Shown: positions 45,366 through 54,228 of the stretch, in pieces
Layout: each line of letters begins with the position of its first letter
How positions within the stretch are numbered: the first letter of the stretch is position 1
From: Anaerocolumna chitinilytica
Lineage (GTDB): Bacteria > Bacillota > Clostridia > Lachnospirales > Lachnospiraceae
Length of the DNA: 64,000 nucleotides
Assembly: GCF_014218355.1 (NCBI RefSeq)
Contig: NZ_AP023368.1
Span: 3,786,001-3,850,000, forward strand
Reading direction: 5' to 3'
Notes under the pieces: model-generated
What the model was told of the DNA's origin: nothing
Databases searched by the model: none
The model's input: only the letters and a program-made list of their open reading frames with translations
Translations under genes and position numbers: made by a program

Positions 45366-45410
45366 AAAAACCTCCTTATAAAATTGTCTGTGATAACTAT
45401 TTCAATCGTT

Positions 45411-45439
45411 ATTATATAGGATAATGAATTTTTTATCAA
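45411..45439 (-). promoter_or_regulatory. Sigma-A promoter of agrD
   Basis: TTGATA (45434-45439) and TATAAT (45411-45416) are separated by exactly 17 bp, close to consensus, 46 bp upstream of the GTG start. The paired boxes at 45448-45478 lie 8 bp upstream of the -35. Confidence 0.82.
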
Positions 45440-45447
45440 TATGCCAT

Positions 45448-45478
45448 GTCTATTCTACATTTTTTTTGTCTATTCTAC
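45448..45478 (-). promoter_or_regulatory. Direct-repeat box upstream of agrD (candidate AgrA/LytTR site)
   Basis: GTAGAATAGAC occurs twice (45448-45458 and 45468-45478, minus strand) with a 20-bp period. LytTR regulators typically bind two such repeats about two turns apart just upstream of a -35. The partner response regulator in this locus is a LytTR protein. Confidence 0.78.
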
Positions 45479-45553
45479 GATAAATAGGTACCAATTAATA
45501 CTAATTATTTTTCATTTTGTCAGAATATTAGCTCGAATATCCAAATTGTTCTG

Positions 45554-46135
45554 TCAATTTTTTCCTTTTTGCAGAATTATCTTACCAGTTACAGCTGCAA
45601 TCATCTCGTAAAATAACACTAATGCCAGCAAAAAGCTAAGAGAGAACTGATTGAGCATAAAGAGAAATAAGGATAATGTCAGTAATAGTACTATGATAAA
45701 GCCTGCCTTACTTTTAAAATATGCTCTTTCTGAATCATCCAAGGGTTTATTCTTTGATTCCACGGGTACTAAAAACAGAAGCAAAACCCCAGAAAATACT
45801 GCCAGATACATACTATTAGAATAATAAGCTGCAGGAAATACTCTTAGGATAAGCAACATCGAAAGTATGCATAAACAGGAAATAATGTAACATCCCTTTT
45901 TTGTTGCAGCATGGTATCCTCCGGCATATTCCCTAAGAGGTATGAAAGCAATAAGGAATATAATAAGCTCTATTGTTTTACCTAGGAGAAGGCCAAGAAT
46001 AAGATAGGATATCAGGTGAATTCCCTTTAAAAGTGCCGTTTCAATACCAAAGCGGTAAAGTTCACAGTCTTCCGCCTCTATAATTTTCATTTTAACCAAC
46101 TTATTCACCATGTTATCTGCTGCTTTGCTAAACAC
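45554..46135 (-). CDS. agrB: AgrB-like peptide-processing membrane endopeptidase
   Basis: AgrB cleaves the AgrD tail and forms the thiolactone in the membrane. The diagnostic block is REYAGGYHAATKKGCYI (about 68-84), with the catalytic His and Cys seven residues apart. About five hydrophobic segments follow, and the protein is 193 aa as in Clostridia. The start is GTG 46135 behind GGGGGG. It lies between agrC and agrD and has its own promoter and box. Confidence 0.93.
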   Translation of the reverse strand: MFSKAADNMVNKLVKMKIIEAEDCELYRFGIETALLKGIHLISYLILGLLLGKTIELIIFLIAFIPLREYAGGYHAATKKGCYIISCLCILSMLLILRVFPAAYYSNSMYLAVFSGVLLLFLVPVESKNKPLDDSERAYFKSKAGFIIVLLLTLSLFLFMLNQFSLSFLLALVLFYEMIAAVTGKIILQKGKN

Positions 46136-46168
46136 CCGAATCCCCCCTGATTCTATGTATACAGCTTT

Positions 46169-46198
46169 ATTATAGAATTCTCTCCTTTAAAAAATCAA
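46169..46198 (-). promoter_or_regulatory. Sigma-A promoter of agrB
   Basis: TTGATT (46193-46198) and TATAAT (46169-46174) are 18 bp apart, 33 bp upstream of the GTG start. The arrangement mirrors the agrD promoter, with a direct-repeat box 8 bp upstream of the -35. Confidence 0.78.
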
Positions 46199-46206
46199 GT
46201 GCTTAT

Positions 46207-46237
46207 GCATAATCGACAGGTTTTTTGTCTATTCTAC
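46207..46237 (-). promoter_or_regulatory. Direct-repeat box upstream of agrB (candidate AgrA/LytTR site)
   Basis: GTAGAATAGAC (46227-46237) is identical to the agrD boxes. A weaker copy, GTCGATTATGC (46207-46217, 7 of 11 matches), lies 20 bp away. The box overlaps the last codons of agrC. Spacing to its promoter equals that at agrD. Confidence 0.72.
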
Positions 46238-47559
46238 ATTGCTCCGTGTCTTTTCCCTGTTTTCGATAAAACTATACTTACAGTAAAAACCCCTTCGTCT
46301 TTTTCCATATCAATGTCACCATTATATTTTGCGATAACAGCTTCAACATTCGGGATACCAATACCTCTATGTTTTGCCCTGATATTATGCTCAATTCCAC
46401 TTACTCCCACACAGGGTTCCGTTGTCTCTGCCATTGTATTTTTTATAGTTACCCCAATTAAATTATTAAAAGATCCCACCTTAAGATTAATACTTTTACT
46501 GCCGGGTGCGTTGGCACTGGCCTCTATAGCATTATCCAATAGATTGGCAAATATCGTCGTAAGATCCATGTTATCTATAAAACTTAGGTCAATCTCATCT
46601 ATCTTGCATTGAAAATCAATTTTATGACTTTCTGCAAGCTTCATTTTATCATTTAATATAACATTTAACATACGGTTGGAGGTATATTCATTTAATCGAA
46701 AAGAATCCAGTCTATTGTTAATGGTTATAGCATATTCCTTTGCCACATCCGTATCCTGATTCTTATATAGCTCTTCTATGGAGCGGATATGCCGTTTTAC
46801 ATCATGGATAATGCTTAAAGATTCCCGGTATTGCAGCTCCAATGCATCATAGTACTGGTACTGCATTTTCGACTGCTGTTCAAATAACCGGTTTTCATAT
46901 ATTAGGCGGTTATTTTCTGATTCATATTCCAAAATATTAAGAAAATAAATATTTATGATAACAATTCCCACATTGGTAACCAAAGCACAGATGAATTCCA
47001 CTTTGTTTGTAATTTTCAGACCAACAGAAAGGCAATAAATATTCATAATACTGAATACGGAATAAATAAAGGTAAATAGATATTGTTGTAAATTCAGATG
47101 ACTGATATCTTTTTTTCTGGCCAACCGGATAAGGAACAGATGGCTGACCAGGATAACAAACACCTGGCTTATTGTCATATCATAGAAATTACCCAATTTA
47201 TCTGAGGCAATGGAAACATCAGCCCAGTGATAAAAACTGTGCAATAGAATTAAGCCGACCGATTCGCAGGCACTCATACCAATAATCAGTATGATTATAA
47301 AAGAAAGCTTATGTATTATCTTCCCCTTGTACATCCTGACTGCCAGAAATCCTGCAAAAGCAAATACAGTAATAAGATTTAACCATGCATTTCCTATGGC
47401 GTTTACACCTGCCAAAATCAAAACAAAGACAGCTTCATAAAGTACATATACCCACTTTGTATATTTCCTCTCAAAACAAGTCTTTAAAAAATCCATTGTA
47501 ATATGTACTGTAACAAACCCCGACAGTAGCAATCCTATCACATAAATTGCTTCACTCAT
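46234..47559 (-). CDS. agrC: AgrC-like sensor histidine kinase (GHKL family)
   Basis: This is the membrane receptor for the cyclic peptide. Six or more hydrophobic segments fill residues 1-195. A phosphoacceptor-helix region contains SLSIIHDVKRHIRSIEEL, and the GHKL ATPase shows TTIFANLLDNAIEAS (N box) and HRGIGIPNVEAVIAKY (G box). The start is ATG 47559, AAAGGTG upstream; an earlier TTG at 47580 is less likely. At 441 aa it is a typical size. It follows agrA by 81 bp. Confidence 0.9.
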   Translation of the reverse strand: MSEAIYVIGLLLSGFVTVHITMDFLKTCFERKYTKWVYVLYEAVFVLILAGVNAIGNAWLNLITVFAFAGFLAVRMYKGKIIHKLSFIIILIIGMSACESVGLILLHSFYHWADVSIASDKLGNFYDMTISQVFVILVSHLFLIRLARKKDISHLNLQQYLFTFIYSVFSIMNIYCLSVGLKITNKVEFICALVTNVGIVIINIYFLNILEYESENNRLIYENRLFEQQSKMQYQYYDALELQYRESLSIIHDVKRHIRSIEELYKNQDTDVAKEYAITINNRLDSFRLNEYTSNRMLNVILNDKMKLAESHKIDFQCKIDEIDLSFIDNMDLTTIFANLLDNAIEASANAPGSKSINLKVGSFNNLIGVTIKNTMAETTEPCVGVSGIEHNIRAKHRGIGIPNVEAVIAKYNGDIDMEKDEGVFTVSIVLSKTGKRHGAM

Positions 47560-47640
47560 TTGAACACCTTTATAAGCCAAGACATTCTCTGGCCCTTTCC
47601 AATCTCATTTTTCTATTTCAAATTCTCATTTGGAATCGTG

Positions 47641-48378
47641 CTATAAGCTCTTATTCATTTGCTTCTGTAAAAAATCACGCATTACCTTTTTAAATTCCGA
47701 GGATCTTTTCTGGGCAACCGGAATGGTATCACTGTTCATCATTATAATTTCGTCCTTATAATAATCCTGCATCTGGTTGATATTTACTACAAAGCTTTGG
47801 TGGGGCATCACGAAATCAAAAGTCTTCAATTTCTGTTCTAAGGAAGATATGGTCTCATTTACAATAAAACTGCCCTTTTTTGTAACTGCTTTAATCTTAC
47901 GGTCATTTCTTTCAAAATAATAAATATCGTCAACAGCAATTCGTATAACGCTTTTACCAGCATTAATTTCCACAATCTCCTTCCGCTTTGCTTCAATCTG
48001 CTTGTTACGGGAAATCTTATCTAAAACCTCATCCATTTGCTGATAAAGAACTTCTTTACTGACAGGCTTTTCAAGATATTCAAAGGCATGTACAGCTAAA
48101 GCTTCTCTCGTTAATCCTATATGGCTGGTAATAAAGATAATTTCTACCTGCATATCCTTCTTGCGAATGCTTTTTGCTGCCTCCATTCCATCCATTCCAC
48201 TCATTCTGATATCCAAAAAAACAATGTCAAAATTCTCCCAATTGCCTATAAGTTCTTCCCCTCTTTTATAGGATGTTATCCGGAATGAAAGATTTCTCTC
48301 TTCTTCATATTGCTTTATGACTGTTTCCAATAAATTAAGTTCGTCCCTCTCATCATCGCACAATGCAATCCTAATCAT
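47641..48378 (-). CDS. agrA: AgrA-like LytTR response regulator
   Basis: The receiver domain (1-120) has the acidic pocket IALCDDE, phosphoacceptor Asp56 in VFLDIRMSGMDG, and the conserved Thr/Ser and Lys (EYLEKPVS). The LytTR DNA-binding domain follows (about 140-240: DDIYYFERNDRKI, PHQSFVVNINQM). These proteins bind paired direct repeats, which exist before agrB and agrD. A TATAAT lies 30-40 bp upstream of the start but has only a poor -35. It heads the order A-C-B-D, unlike the staphylococcal B-D-C-A. Confidence 0.93.
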   Translation of the reverse strand: MIRIALCDDERDELNLLETVIKQYEEERNLSFRITSYKRGEELIGNWENFDIVFLDIRMSGMDGMEAAKSIRKKDMQVEIIFITSHIGLTREALAVHAFEYLEKPVSKEVLYQQMDEVLDKISRNKQIEAKRKEIVEINAGKSVIRIAVDDIYYFERNDRKIKAVTKKGSFIVNETISSLEQKLKTFDFVMPHQSFVVNINQMQDYYKDEIIMMNSDTIPVAQKRSSEFKKVMRDFLQKQMNKSL

Positions 48379-48659
48379 GTAGTTCCCCCCTAACTAGTTA
48401 TCAATTCTATTATACCAATTACTTCTTGATTGTACATCCCTTTTATAGGCTGAAATTCTTACGTTTTCCTTATAAGCAGCTTAGGAGTTATCCTAAAAAA
48501 ACCTTAGCTGAGCAGAATTCGGATTAAATTTCATTCGTGCCTTTACTTCTATTGTTTTTTCCTCTATAGTAGGAAATATAAATGTGTAATATCGTAATAT
48601 TTATTGATAGATAAATGAAAAGGGATAATCAATAAGTTACCTGTCCCAAGGAGAATCGT

Positions 48660-49904
48660 ATGAAAGTCGTAGGATTAATAACCGAATATAATCCATTTCA
48701 CAATGGTCATTATCATCATATAAAAGAAGCCCGTAAACTGACCGGAGCAGATTACTGTATCGTAGTAATGAGCGGTAATTATGTACAAAGAGGCGCTCCT
48801 GCTCTCATGGATAAGTACAGTCGAACAAAAATGGCACTATCTTGCGGAGCCGATTTGGTATTAGAACTTCCTGTATGCTTTGCCAGTGCCAGTGCTGAAT
48901 ATTTTTCTATGGGTGCAGTTTCCATTCTGGAAGGTATCGGCGTAGTAGACTCTCTATGCTTTGGAAGTGAATGCGGAAACATCCAGACGCTGAAAGAAGC
49001 CTCTGAAATTCTTTTAGCGGAACCGCCGCTGTTTAAAAAGGTTCTTAATGATGCCCTAAAAACCGGCAAGACCTTCCCTCAGGCCCGTATGGAAGCCTTA
49101 AAAGTATATCTGAAAGGGGCAGATGATGACCTTTTTTCTTCTCCTAACAATATCCTGGGAATGGAGTATATAAAAGCTCTTACTTCACAAAACAGCAGCA
49201 TTGAACCAATCACAATTCCAAGGATTTCTTCCGGTTATCATAAGGATACTTTAAACCAAGGCAACGGTACCATTATCAGCAGTGCTACCGCTATAAGAGG
49301 GGCAGTACGTAACGGCTCGATGCTTACGGATCTTATTAATCATGTACCAAAGGAAATATTTCATATATTGAGTGCTTCTTACAAAAAGACTTGGCCGATT
49401 TTCGAAGAAGATTTTTCTCTTTTATTGCAATACAAACTTATGAACGAGACCAAATCATCCCTTTCAAGATATTTAGATGTTACACCGGATCTCGCTAACC
49501 GGATAAAGAGCCTGATGGAACCTGGTTTATCCTTTGCCGAAGCTGCCAAACTTATGAAATCAAAGCAATGGACCCTTACCCGGATAAACCGCTCTCTGCT
49601 TCATATACTGTTAAATATCACAGAGGATTCCATGAATCATTATAAAGTAAATGGCTATTCACAGTACGCACGAATCCTGGGAATTAAAAAAAATTCATCT
49701 CCTCTCCTTCGAACGGTAGCAAAAAAGAGCAGACTTCCTCTAATTACAAAAGTCGGAGGTATGGAGCACAAACTGCCAAAATCTGCTGAGTCTATGTTAA
49801 AAGAAGAATTTTTCTCAACCGCCCTCTATAATGAGGTGGTATATCATAAATTTGGCGTAATGCCAAAGGATGAATATAAACAGGGAATCATCCTGCAGGA
49901 CTAA
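48660..49904 (+). CDS. tmcAL: tRNA(Met) cytidine acetate ligase (YlbM/TmcAL family)
   Basis: TmcAL acetylates C34 of elongator tRNA(Met) using acetate and ATP. The nucleotidyltransferase HxGH-like signature is at the start, VVGLITEYNPFHNGHYHHI, and SGNYVQRGAPALMDKYSR follows. PNNILGMEYIKAL and ISSATAIRGAVR are further family blocks. At 414 aa it is full length. AAGGAGAATCGT precedes the ATG. In related genomes it lies next to pta; here the agr locus has come between. The last codons form the left arm of the terminator. Confidence 0.93.
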   Translation: MKVVGLITEYNPFHNGHYHHIKEARKLTGADYCIVVMSGNYVQRGAPALMDKYSRTKMALSCGADLVLELPVCFASASAEYFSMGAVSILEGIGVVDSLCFGSECGNIQTLKEASEILLAEPPLFKKVLNDALKTGKTFPQARMEALKVYLKGADDDLFSSPNNILGMEYIKALTSQNSSIEPITIPRISSGYHKDTLNQGNGTIISSATAIRGAVRNGSMLTDLINHVPKEIFHILSASYKKTWPIFEEDFSLLLQYKLMNETKSSLSRYLDVTPDLANRIKSLMEPGLSFAEAAKLMKSKQWTLTRINRSLLHILLNITEDSMNHYKVNGYSQYARILGIKKNSSPLLRTVAKKSRLPLITKVGGMEHKLPKSAESMLKEEFFSTALYNEVVYHKFGVMPKDEYKQGIILQD

Positions 49905-49925
49905 TATCTGCAGGATGATTCCCTG
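49881..49925 (+). terminator. Terminator overlapping the tmcAL stop codon
   Basis: An 18-bp perfect stem (49881-49898 with 49908-49925) holds the TAA stop (49902-49904) in its 9-nt loop and is followed by TTTTATTT. The left arm is coding, specifying the last QGIILQ residues. Confidence 0.9.
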
Positions 49926-49974
49926 TTTTATTTATATTCTAATTCTGTCTTGGTTCTTCTATAGCCCGATTTTA

Positions 49975-51780
49975 CTAACCCTGCAATTCTTCCATCTTAT
50001 CAAGAAGTTCCTCAAACAGATCCAAGGCCTGCCTGATAGGTTCTTTACTGCTCATATCAACACCGGCTTTTTTAAGAAGCTCTATAGGGTAATCAGAGCT
50101 GCCGCCCTGCAAGAACTTACCGATATAGTCTTTTACAGCACTCTCCCCTTCATTTAATATCTTTCTGGAAAGTGCAATGGCTGCAGAGTAACCGGTAGCA
50201 TATTGATAAACATAGAAAGGTGTATAAAAGTGAGGTATTCTGGACCATTCATAAGCAATTTCTTCATCCAGAACAAGTTCTTCCCCATAGTACAAGCCTA
50301 CCAGTTCTTTATACTTGGCACTTAAAGTCTCCGCAGTTAATGCTTCACCTCTCTGTGCCATTCCATGGGTAAGCATTTCAAATTCTGCAAACATTGTCTG
50401 CCTGTAAAGGGTTGTACGGAACTGCTCCAGGAAATGATTGATCAGATATGCTTTCTCCTTCTTATCCTCTGTGGAAGAAAGCATGTATTCCATCAACAAA
50501 GCCTCATTGCAGGTAGAAGCAACCTCTGCAACAAATATTTTATAATCCGAATAAGTAATCGGCTGGTGATTAAATGAGTAGTAGCTGTGCATAGCATGCC
50601 CCATCTCATGTGCCAGGGTAAATACATTATCCAGACTATTATTATAGTTTAACAATACATACGGATGAGTTCCATAGGCTCCCCAGGAATAAGCGCCGCT
50701 TCGCTTTCCCTGGTTTTCATACACATCAATCCACCTGTTCTCAAAGCCTTCCTGCAAGATTTTTAAATAACCCTCGCCCATAGGAGCCAATGCTTTCACC
50801 ACAAGGTCTTTTGCCTCTTCAAAACTATATTTTATGTCTACATCCTTTACAATAGGTGTATACAAATCATATACATGAAGCTCTTCCAAGCCCATCAATT
50901 TCTTTCTTAAGGCCACATAACGGTGCATAAGTGACATCTTTTCATGTACTGTCTCAATCAGATTCTTATACACCTCTACCGGTATATTACTTCCGTATAA
51001 TTTCATAGCCATAGTGGAAGGAAATTTTCTGGCTTTGGAATAAAAGGCTTCTTTCTTAACATTCGCGCTATAAACTGCCGCTAATGTATTCTTAAACTTC
51101 ATATAAGAAGAATAAATGCTCTGGAAAGCCTCTCTGCGAACGTTTCTGTCTGAACTTTCAAGAAACAGAATAAATCTGCCATGGGTAAGTTCTGTTAGCT
51201 CCCCGTTTTCATTCTTAATGGATGGGAACTTGATATCAGCATTGTTAAACATTGAAAAAATCGTCTGAGCAGAGGATGCCATATCTCCGGCCATAGCTAA
51301 GAGTTCTTCCATCTCACCATTTAAGGTATAAGGCTTATTGCGAAGGATTTCCTTTAACGCGAAGTCATATGCTGAAAGTCCCGGTGTATTTTTAATAAAA
51401 TTAAATAATATTTCTTCCGGCATAGATAGAATTTCTGCATTGGCAAAGGATACTGCTGCATCATACTCTACCGCCAGATTTCCTGCCTGCTCGGAAAATC
51501 CCTGGTATAAGCTATTACTTGTATCTTCATGGTATTTTTCATTTGCATACACATATACCCGCTGCAGATGAAAGTTTATATTATCCTGAAGTTTTAGAAA
51601 GTCAAGCATGATTTTGCCGGACTCAGATAATTTTCCTCTGTAATTTTTTACTTTTTCTATTTCTTCCTTGGTTTTGCTATATTCTTCTTTCCATAATTCG
51701 TCATTGGCAAATAAATCTTCTATGGACCATTTGTTTTCTGAATTCACTTCACTTCGTTTTTTAAGCGTAACCTGTTCCAT
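49975..51780 (-). CDS. pepF: Oligoendopeptidase F (M3 metallopeptidase)
   Basis: This cytosolic zinc peptidase degrades short peptides. The zinc motif HEMGHAMHSY is at about residue 388, with the third ligand Glu in FVAEVASTCNEALL downstream. The N-terminal part is the all-helical M3 oligoendopeptidase F domain, and TGYSAAIALS lies near the C-terminus. At 601 aa it is full length. A good GAAAGGAA ribosome site lies before the ATG. It is convergent with tmcAL and divergent from ylbJ. Confidence 0.95.
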   Translation of the reverse strand: MEQVTLKKRSEVNSENKWSIEDLFANDELWKEEYSKTKEEIEKVKNYRGKLSESGKIMLDFLKLQDNINFHLQRVYVYANEKYHEDTSNSLYQGFSEQAGNLAVEYDAAVSFANAEILSMPEEILFNFIKNTPGLSAYDFALKEILRNKPYTLNGEMEELLAMAGDMASSAQTIFSMFNNADIKFPSIKNENGELTELTHGRFILFLESSDRNVRREAFQSIYSSYMKFKNTLAAVYSANVKKEAFYSKARKFPSTMAMKLYGSNIPVEVYKNLIETVHEKMSLMHRYVALRKKLMGLEELHVYDLYTPIVKDVDIKYSFEEAKDLVVKALAPMGEGYLKILQEGFENRWIDVYENQGKRSGAYSWGAYGTHPYVLLNYNNSLDNVFTLAHEMGHAMHSYYSFNHQPITYSDYKIFVAEVASTCNEALLMEYMLSSTEDKKEKAYLINHFLEQFRTTLYRQTMFAEFEMLTHGMAQRGEALTAETLSAKYKELVGLYYGEELVLDEEIAYEWSRIPHFYTPFYVYQYATGYSAAIALSRKILNEGESAVKDYIGKFLQGGSSDYPIELLKKAGVDMSSKEPIRQALDLFEELLDKMEELQG

Positions 51781-52053
51781 CTGTTTTTCCTTTCTGCTTC
51801 ATATTTCTTAGTATTTCACAGCCCGTCCATGATTCATTCATGAACCTAAGAGATGTTCATGTTCTTCAATCCCCTCAGAATTTTTAGTATACTTCAAATT
51901 CCATACTGCTCTTTCATTATATCATGAATCCTCCGGAAAATTATACCTGTTTTTCAAAATGAAAGAAATTGCTTTTAAGGTATATCCTATATCTTTCTAA
52001 AATAGATTATAGTAATACAAGGAGGAGATAGATATATTTCTTATCAACCTATC

Positions 52054-53055
52054 ATGCAGCTTAAAAATACATTAAAAAGAAATATCCCCAGAGCCATCGT
52101 TTTATTTTTTCTAGCTATCATACTGATCTATCCCATCTCTTCCTTCCAGGGAGCAAAAAAAGGGTTGCTGCTATGGTTTAATACATTACTTCCTACTCTG
52201 CTGCCCTTTATGATCTTATCCAACCTGATTGTACAGATGAAAATCTCTGTGCTGTTAAGCAGAATATTGTATCCCATCTTTCACCGAATATTCCGGGTAT
52301 CAAAAAACGGCTGTTATCCGGTATTAATTGGCTTTCTTTCAGGAATTCCGGTAGGTGCCAAAACAACTTCCGATATGATAAAAAGAGGAGAGCTTAGTGT
52401 AGAAGAAGGACAATATCTCTTAGGTTTATGCAACAATGCGAGCCCAATGTTTATTATGAGCTATATCTCACTTACTCAGCTTAACAGGCCGGATATCCGA
52501 ATAGCTCTCCTCGTGATACTATATTCTTCTGCACTTTTCTCCACCTTCCTCTGGAGTGCTATTCGAAAAAAGCAGCTGTCTCATTATAGGAAAAAGCTCA
52601 CAGCCCTCAATATACAGGCAAGGAAATCTGCGGATTTAGCCGGATTTGTGAACCCACAAGAGGATAACAGCCGTTTTGATTTTAAGAAACTGGATAAAAG
52701 CATTATGGATGCTTTTGATATCATAACCCGTGTTGGTGGTTATGTTATCCTCTTTTCCATCAGTGCACAGATTATCTCAGATATCGGTTCCTCAAACAGT
52801 ACATTGAAGATTATAGTATTAGGGTTTATCGAGATTACAACGGGAATTAACAAAATCAGTAACGCAGCCTTTCCCATGGACATAAAAATAGCCCTGATTA
52901 CAATGATTACAGCATTCGGCGGTCTATCCGGTCTGGCTCAGACCAAAAGTGTAATCAATGATACAAGGCTATCTATACATACATATATTATACAAAAGCT
53001 GCTTCATATGACTGTAGCATTCCTATTAGCAGCCATTTATGTATATATTACTTAA
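52054..53055 (+). CDS. ylbJ: Sporulation integral membrane protein YlbJ-like
   Basis: A 333-aa multi-helix membrane protein with the nucleoside-recognition (Gate) motif LIGFLSGIPVGAKTTSDMIKRGELS and LCNNASPMFIMSYIS. YlbJ of B. subtilis is needed for spore cortex formation. The strong ribosome site GGAGGAG lies 26 nt before the ATG but only 8 nt before an in-frame ATT at 52036, so translation may start at a rare AUU and add six residues. It ends convergently with a 3-nt overlap with the coiled-coil gene. Gene order with coaD and rsmD is typical. Confidence 0.88.
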   Translation: MQLKNTLKRNIPRAIVLFFLAIILIYPISSFQGAKKGLLLWFNTLLPTLLPFMILSNLIVQMKISVLLSRILYPIFHRIFRVSKNGCYPVLIGFLSGIPVGAKTTSDMIKRGELSVEEGQYLLGLCNNASPMFIMSYISLTQLNRPDIRIALLVILYSSALFSTFLWSAIRKKQLSHYRKKLTALNIQARKSADLAGFVNPQEDNSRFDFKKLDKSIMDAFDIITRVGGYVILFSISAQIISDIGSSNSTLKIIVLGFIEITTGINKISNAAFPMDIKIALITMITAFGGLSGLAQTKSVINDTRLSIHTYIIQKLLHMTVAFLLAAIYVYIT

Positions 53056-53735
53056 TCAATACCATTTAAGAAAGTGTTTTCATCAAAGCCGAATTCTTCG
53101 AATTCCTCCTGTGTCACACCTTCTCTGCTCTGTGATGCTCTACCGGCTTCTGACGCTGCGGCACTTTGCTCATAGGGACTTTCATTTCTGGCAGATTCAT
53201 TTACCAGTTCTCTTTTGTTACTTGCAATAATTTCAAGATTTCCCTTCAGGGTAGTCAATAGGCTGTCATATTTAGATTTGCTGCTCTGATAAGCATTCTC
53301 CAGTATCTGTTCAGCATCCGTCAACATATCGGAGGTATAGGATAGAGCACTCTGGCGTATCTGAACCGCATCTTCATTGGCTTCATTTACAAGACGCTCA
53401 GCCTCTTCTTCCGCATTCTTTGCCAAAACCTCTGCGTGGTAGTAGGCTTGCTGCATAATTTCACTTTCTTCTAAAAGGGCATTTGCTCTCTCTCCGGCTT
53501 CGGCCAGAATAGCAGCTGCCTTTTCTTCTGCATCAGCGATAATCGCATCTCTGTTTGCTATAATTTTCTGATACCTTTTTATCTCATCCGGTGTACGAAG
53601 ACGTAATTCATCCAATAAATCATAGAGTTCATCTTTTGGAACGATTACTTTTGTGGATGATAAGGGCTGCATCCTGCAGCTTTCTACAAATTCGTAAATA
53701 TCTTCAATTAATTGTTCTATTCTACTAGCACCCAT
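53052..53735 (-). CDS. Coiled-coil protein (DivIVA/V-type ATPase subunit H-like)
   Basis: The central region (about 70-185) is a long Ala/Glu-rich coiled coil with repeated AEEKAAAILAEAGERANALL-type heptads. The N-terminal 60 residues are more globular, and the C-terminus is acidic. There is no catalytic motif. Homologues beside coaD in Lachnospiraceae are annotated ATPase subunit-like, but a DivIVA-like scaffold is just as likely. It is 227 aa. The stop codons of this gene and ylbJ overlap. Confidence 0.75.
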   Translation of the reverse strand: MGASRIEQLIEDIYEFVESCRMQPLSSTKVIVPKDELYDLLDELRLRTPDEIKRYQKIIANRDAIIADAEEKAAAILAEAGERANALLEESEIMQQAYYHAEVLAKNAEEEAERLVNEANEDAVQIRQSALSYTSDMLTDAEQILENAYQSSKSKYDSLLTTLKGNLEIIASNKRELVNESARNESPYEQSAAASEAGRASQSREGVTQEEFEEFGFDENTFLNGID

Positions 53736-53736
53736 C

Positions 53737-54228
53737 CTAAACTCTCCTTAACTCTTGATATTTATCATAAATCGCCTGGACAATAGGAGCCGGAACAAAT
53801 TTCTCAATATTCCCCCCATAGCTTGCTATTTCCTTTACAGTACTGGAGCTAAGATAAGCATATTCCATGCTGGTTGTAAGGAAAACCGTATCCACAGCCG
53901 CATTCAGTATATGATTCGTTTGTGCCAGCTGCAGTTCATATTCAAAATCTGTCACTGCTCTCAAACCTCTGAATATAACATTTGCCTGCTTTTCTCTGGC
54001 ATAATCCACCAAAAGTCCCTGATACTCTTCTATCTTTACATTACTGATATCTGCTGTTGCAATCTTTAGAAACTCTGCCCGTTCTTTTGTTGTAAATAAA
54101 GGGGCCTTGCTGCTGTTAGTCAGAACACCTATAATTAAGATATCCACCAGCCTGGAAGCACGTTTGATAATATCAATATGCCCAAAGGTTACCGGGTCAA
54201 AACTTCCCGGATATATCCCGATTCTCAT
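53737..54228 (-). CDS. coaD: Phosphopantetheine adenylyltransferase
   Basis: CoaD makes dephospho-CoA from 4'-phosphopantetheine and ATP. MRIGIYPGSFDPVTFGHIDII holds the TxGH nucleotidyl motif. FRGLRAVTDFEYELQLAQTN and the C-terminal YLSSSTVKEIASYGG are diagnostic. The length of 163 aa is standard. It overlaps rsmD by one base (TAATG), indicating translational coupling. Confidence 0.97.
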   Translation of the reverse strand: MRIGIYPGSFDPVTFGHIDIIKRASRLVDILIIGVLTNSSKAPLFTTKERAEFLKIATADISNVKIEEYQGLLVDYAREKQANVIFRGLRAVTDFEYELQLAQTNHILNAAVDTVFLTTSMEYAYLSSSTVKEIASYGGNIEKFVPAPIVQAIYDKYQELRRV

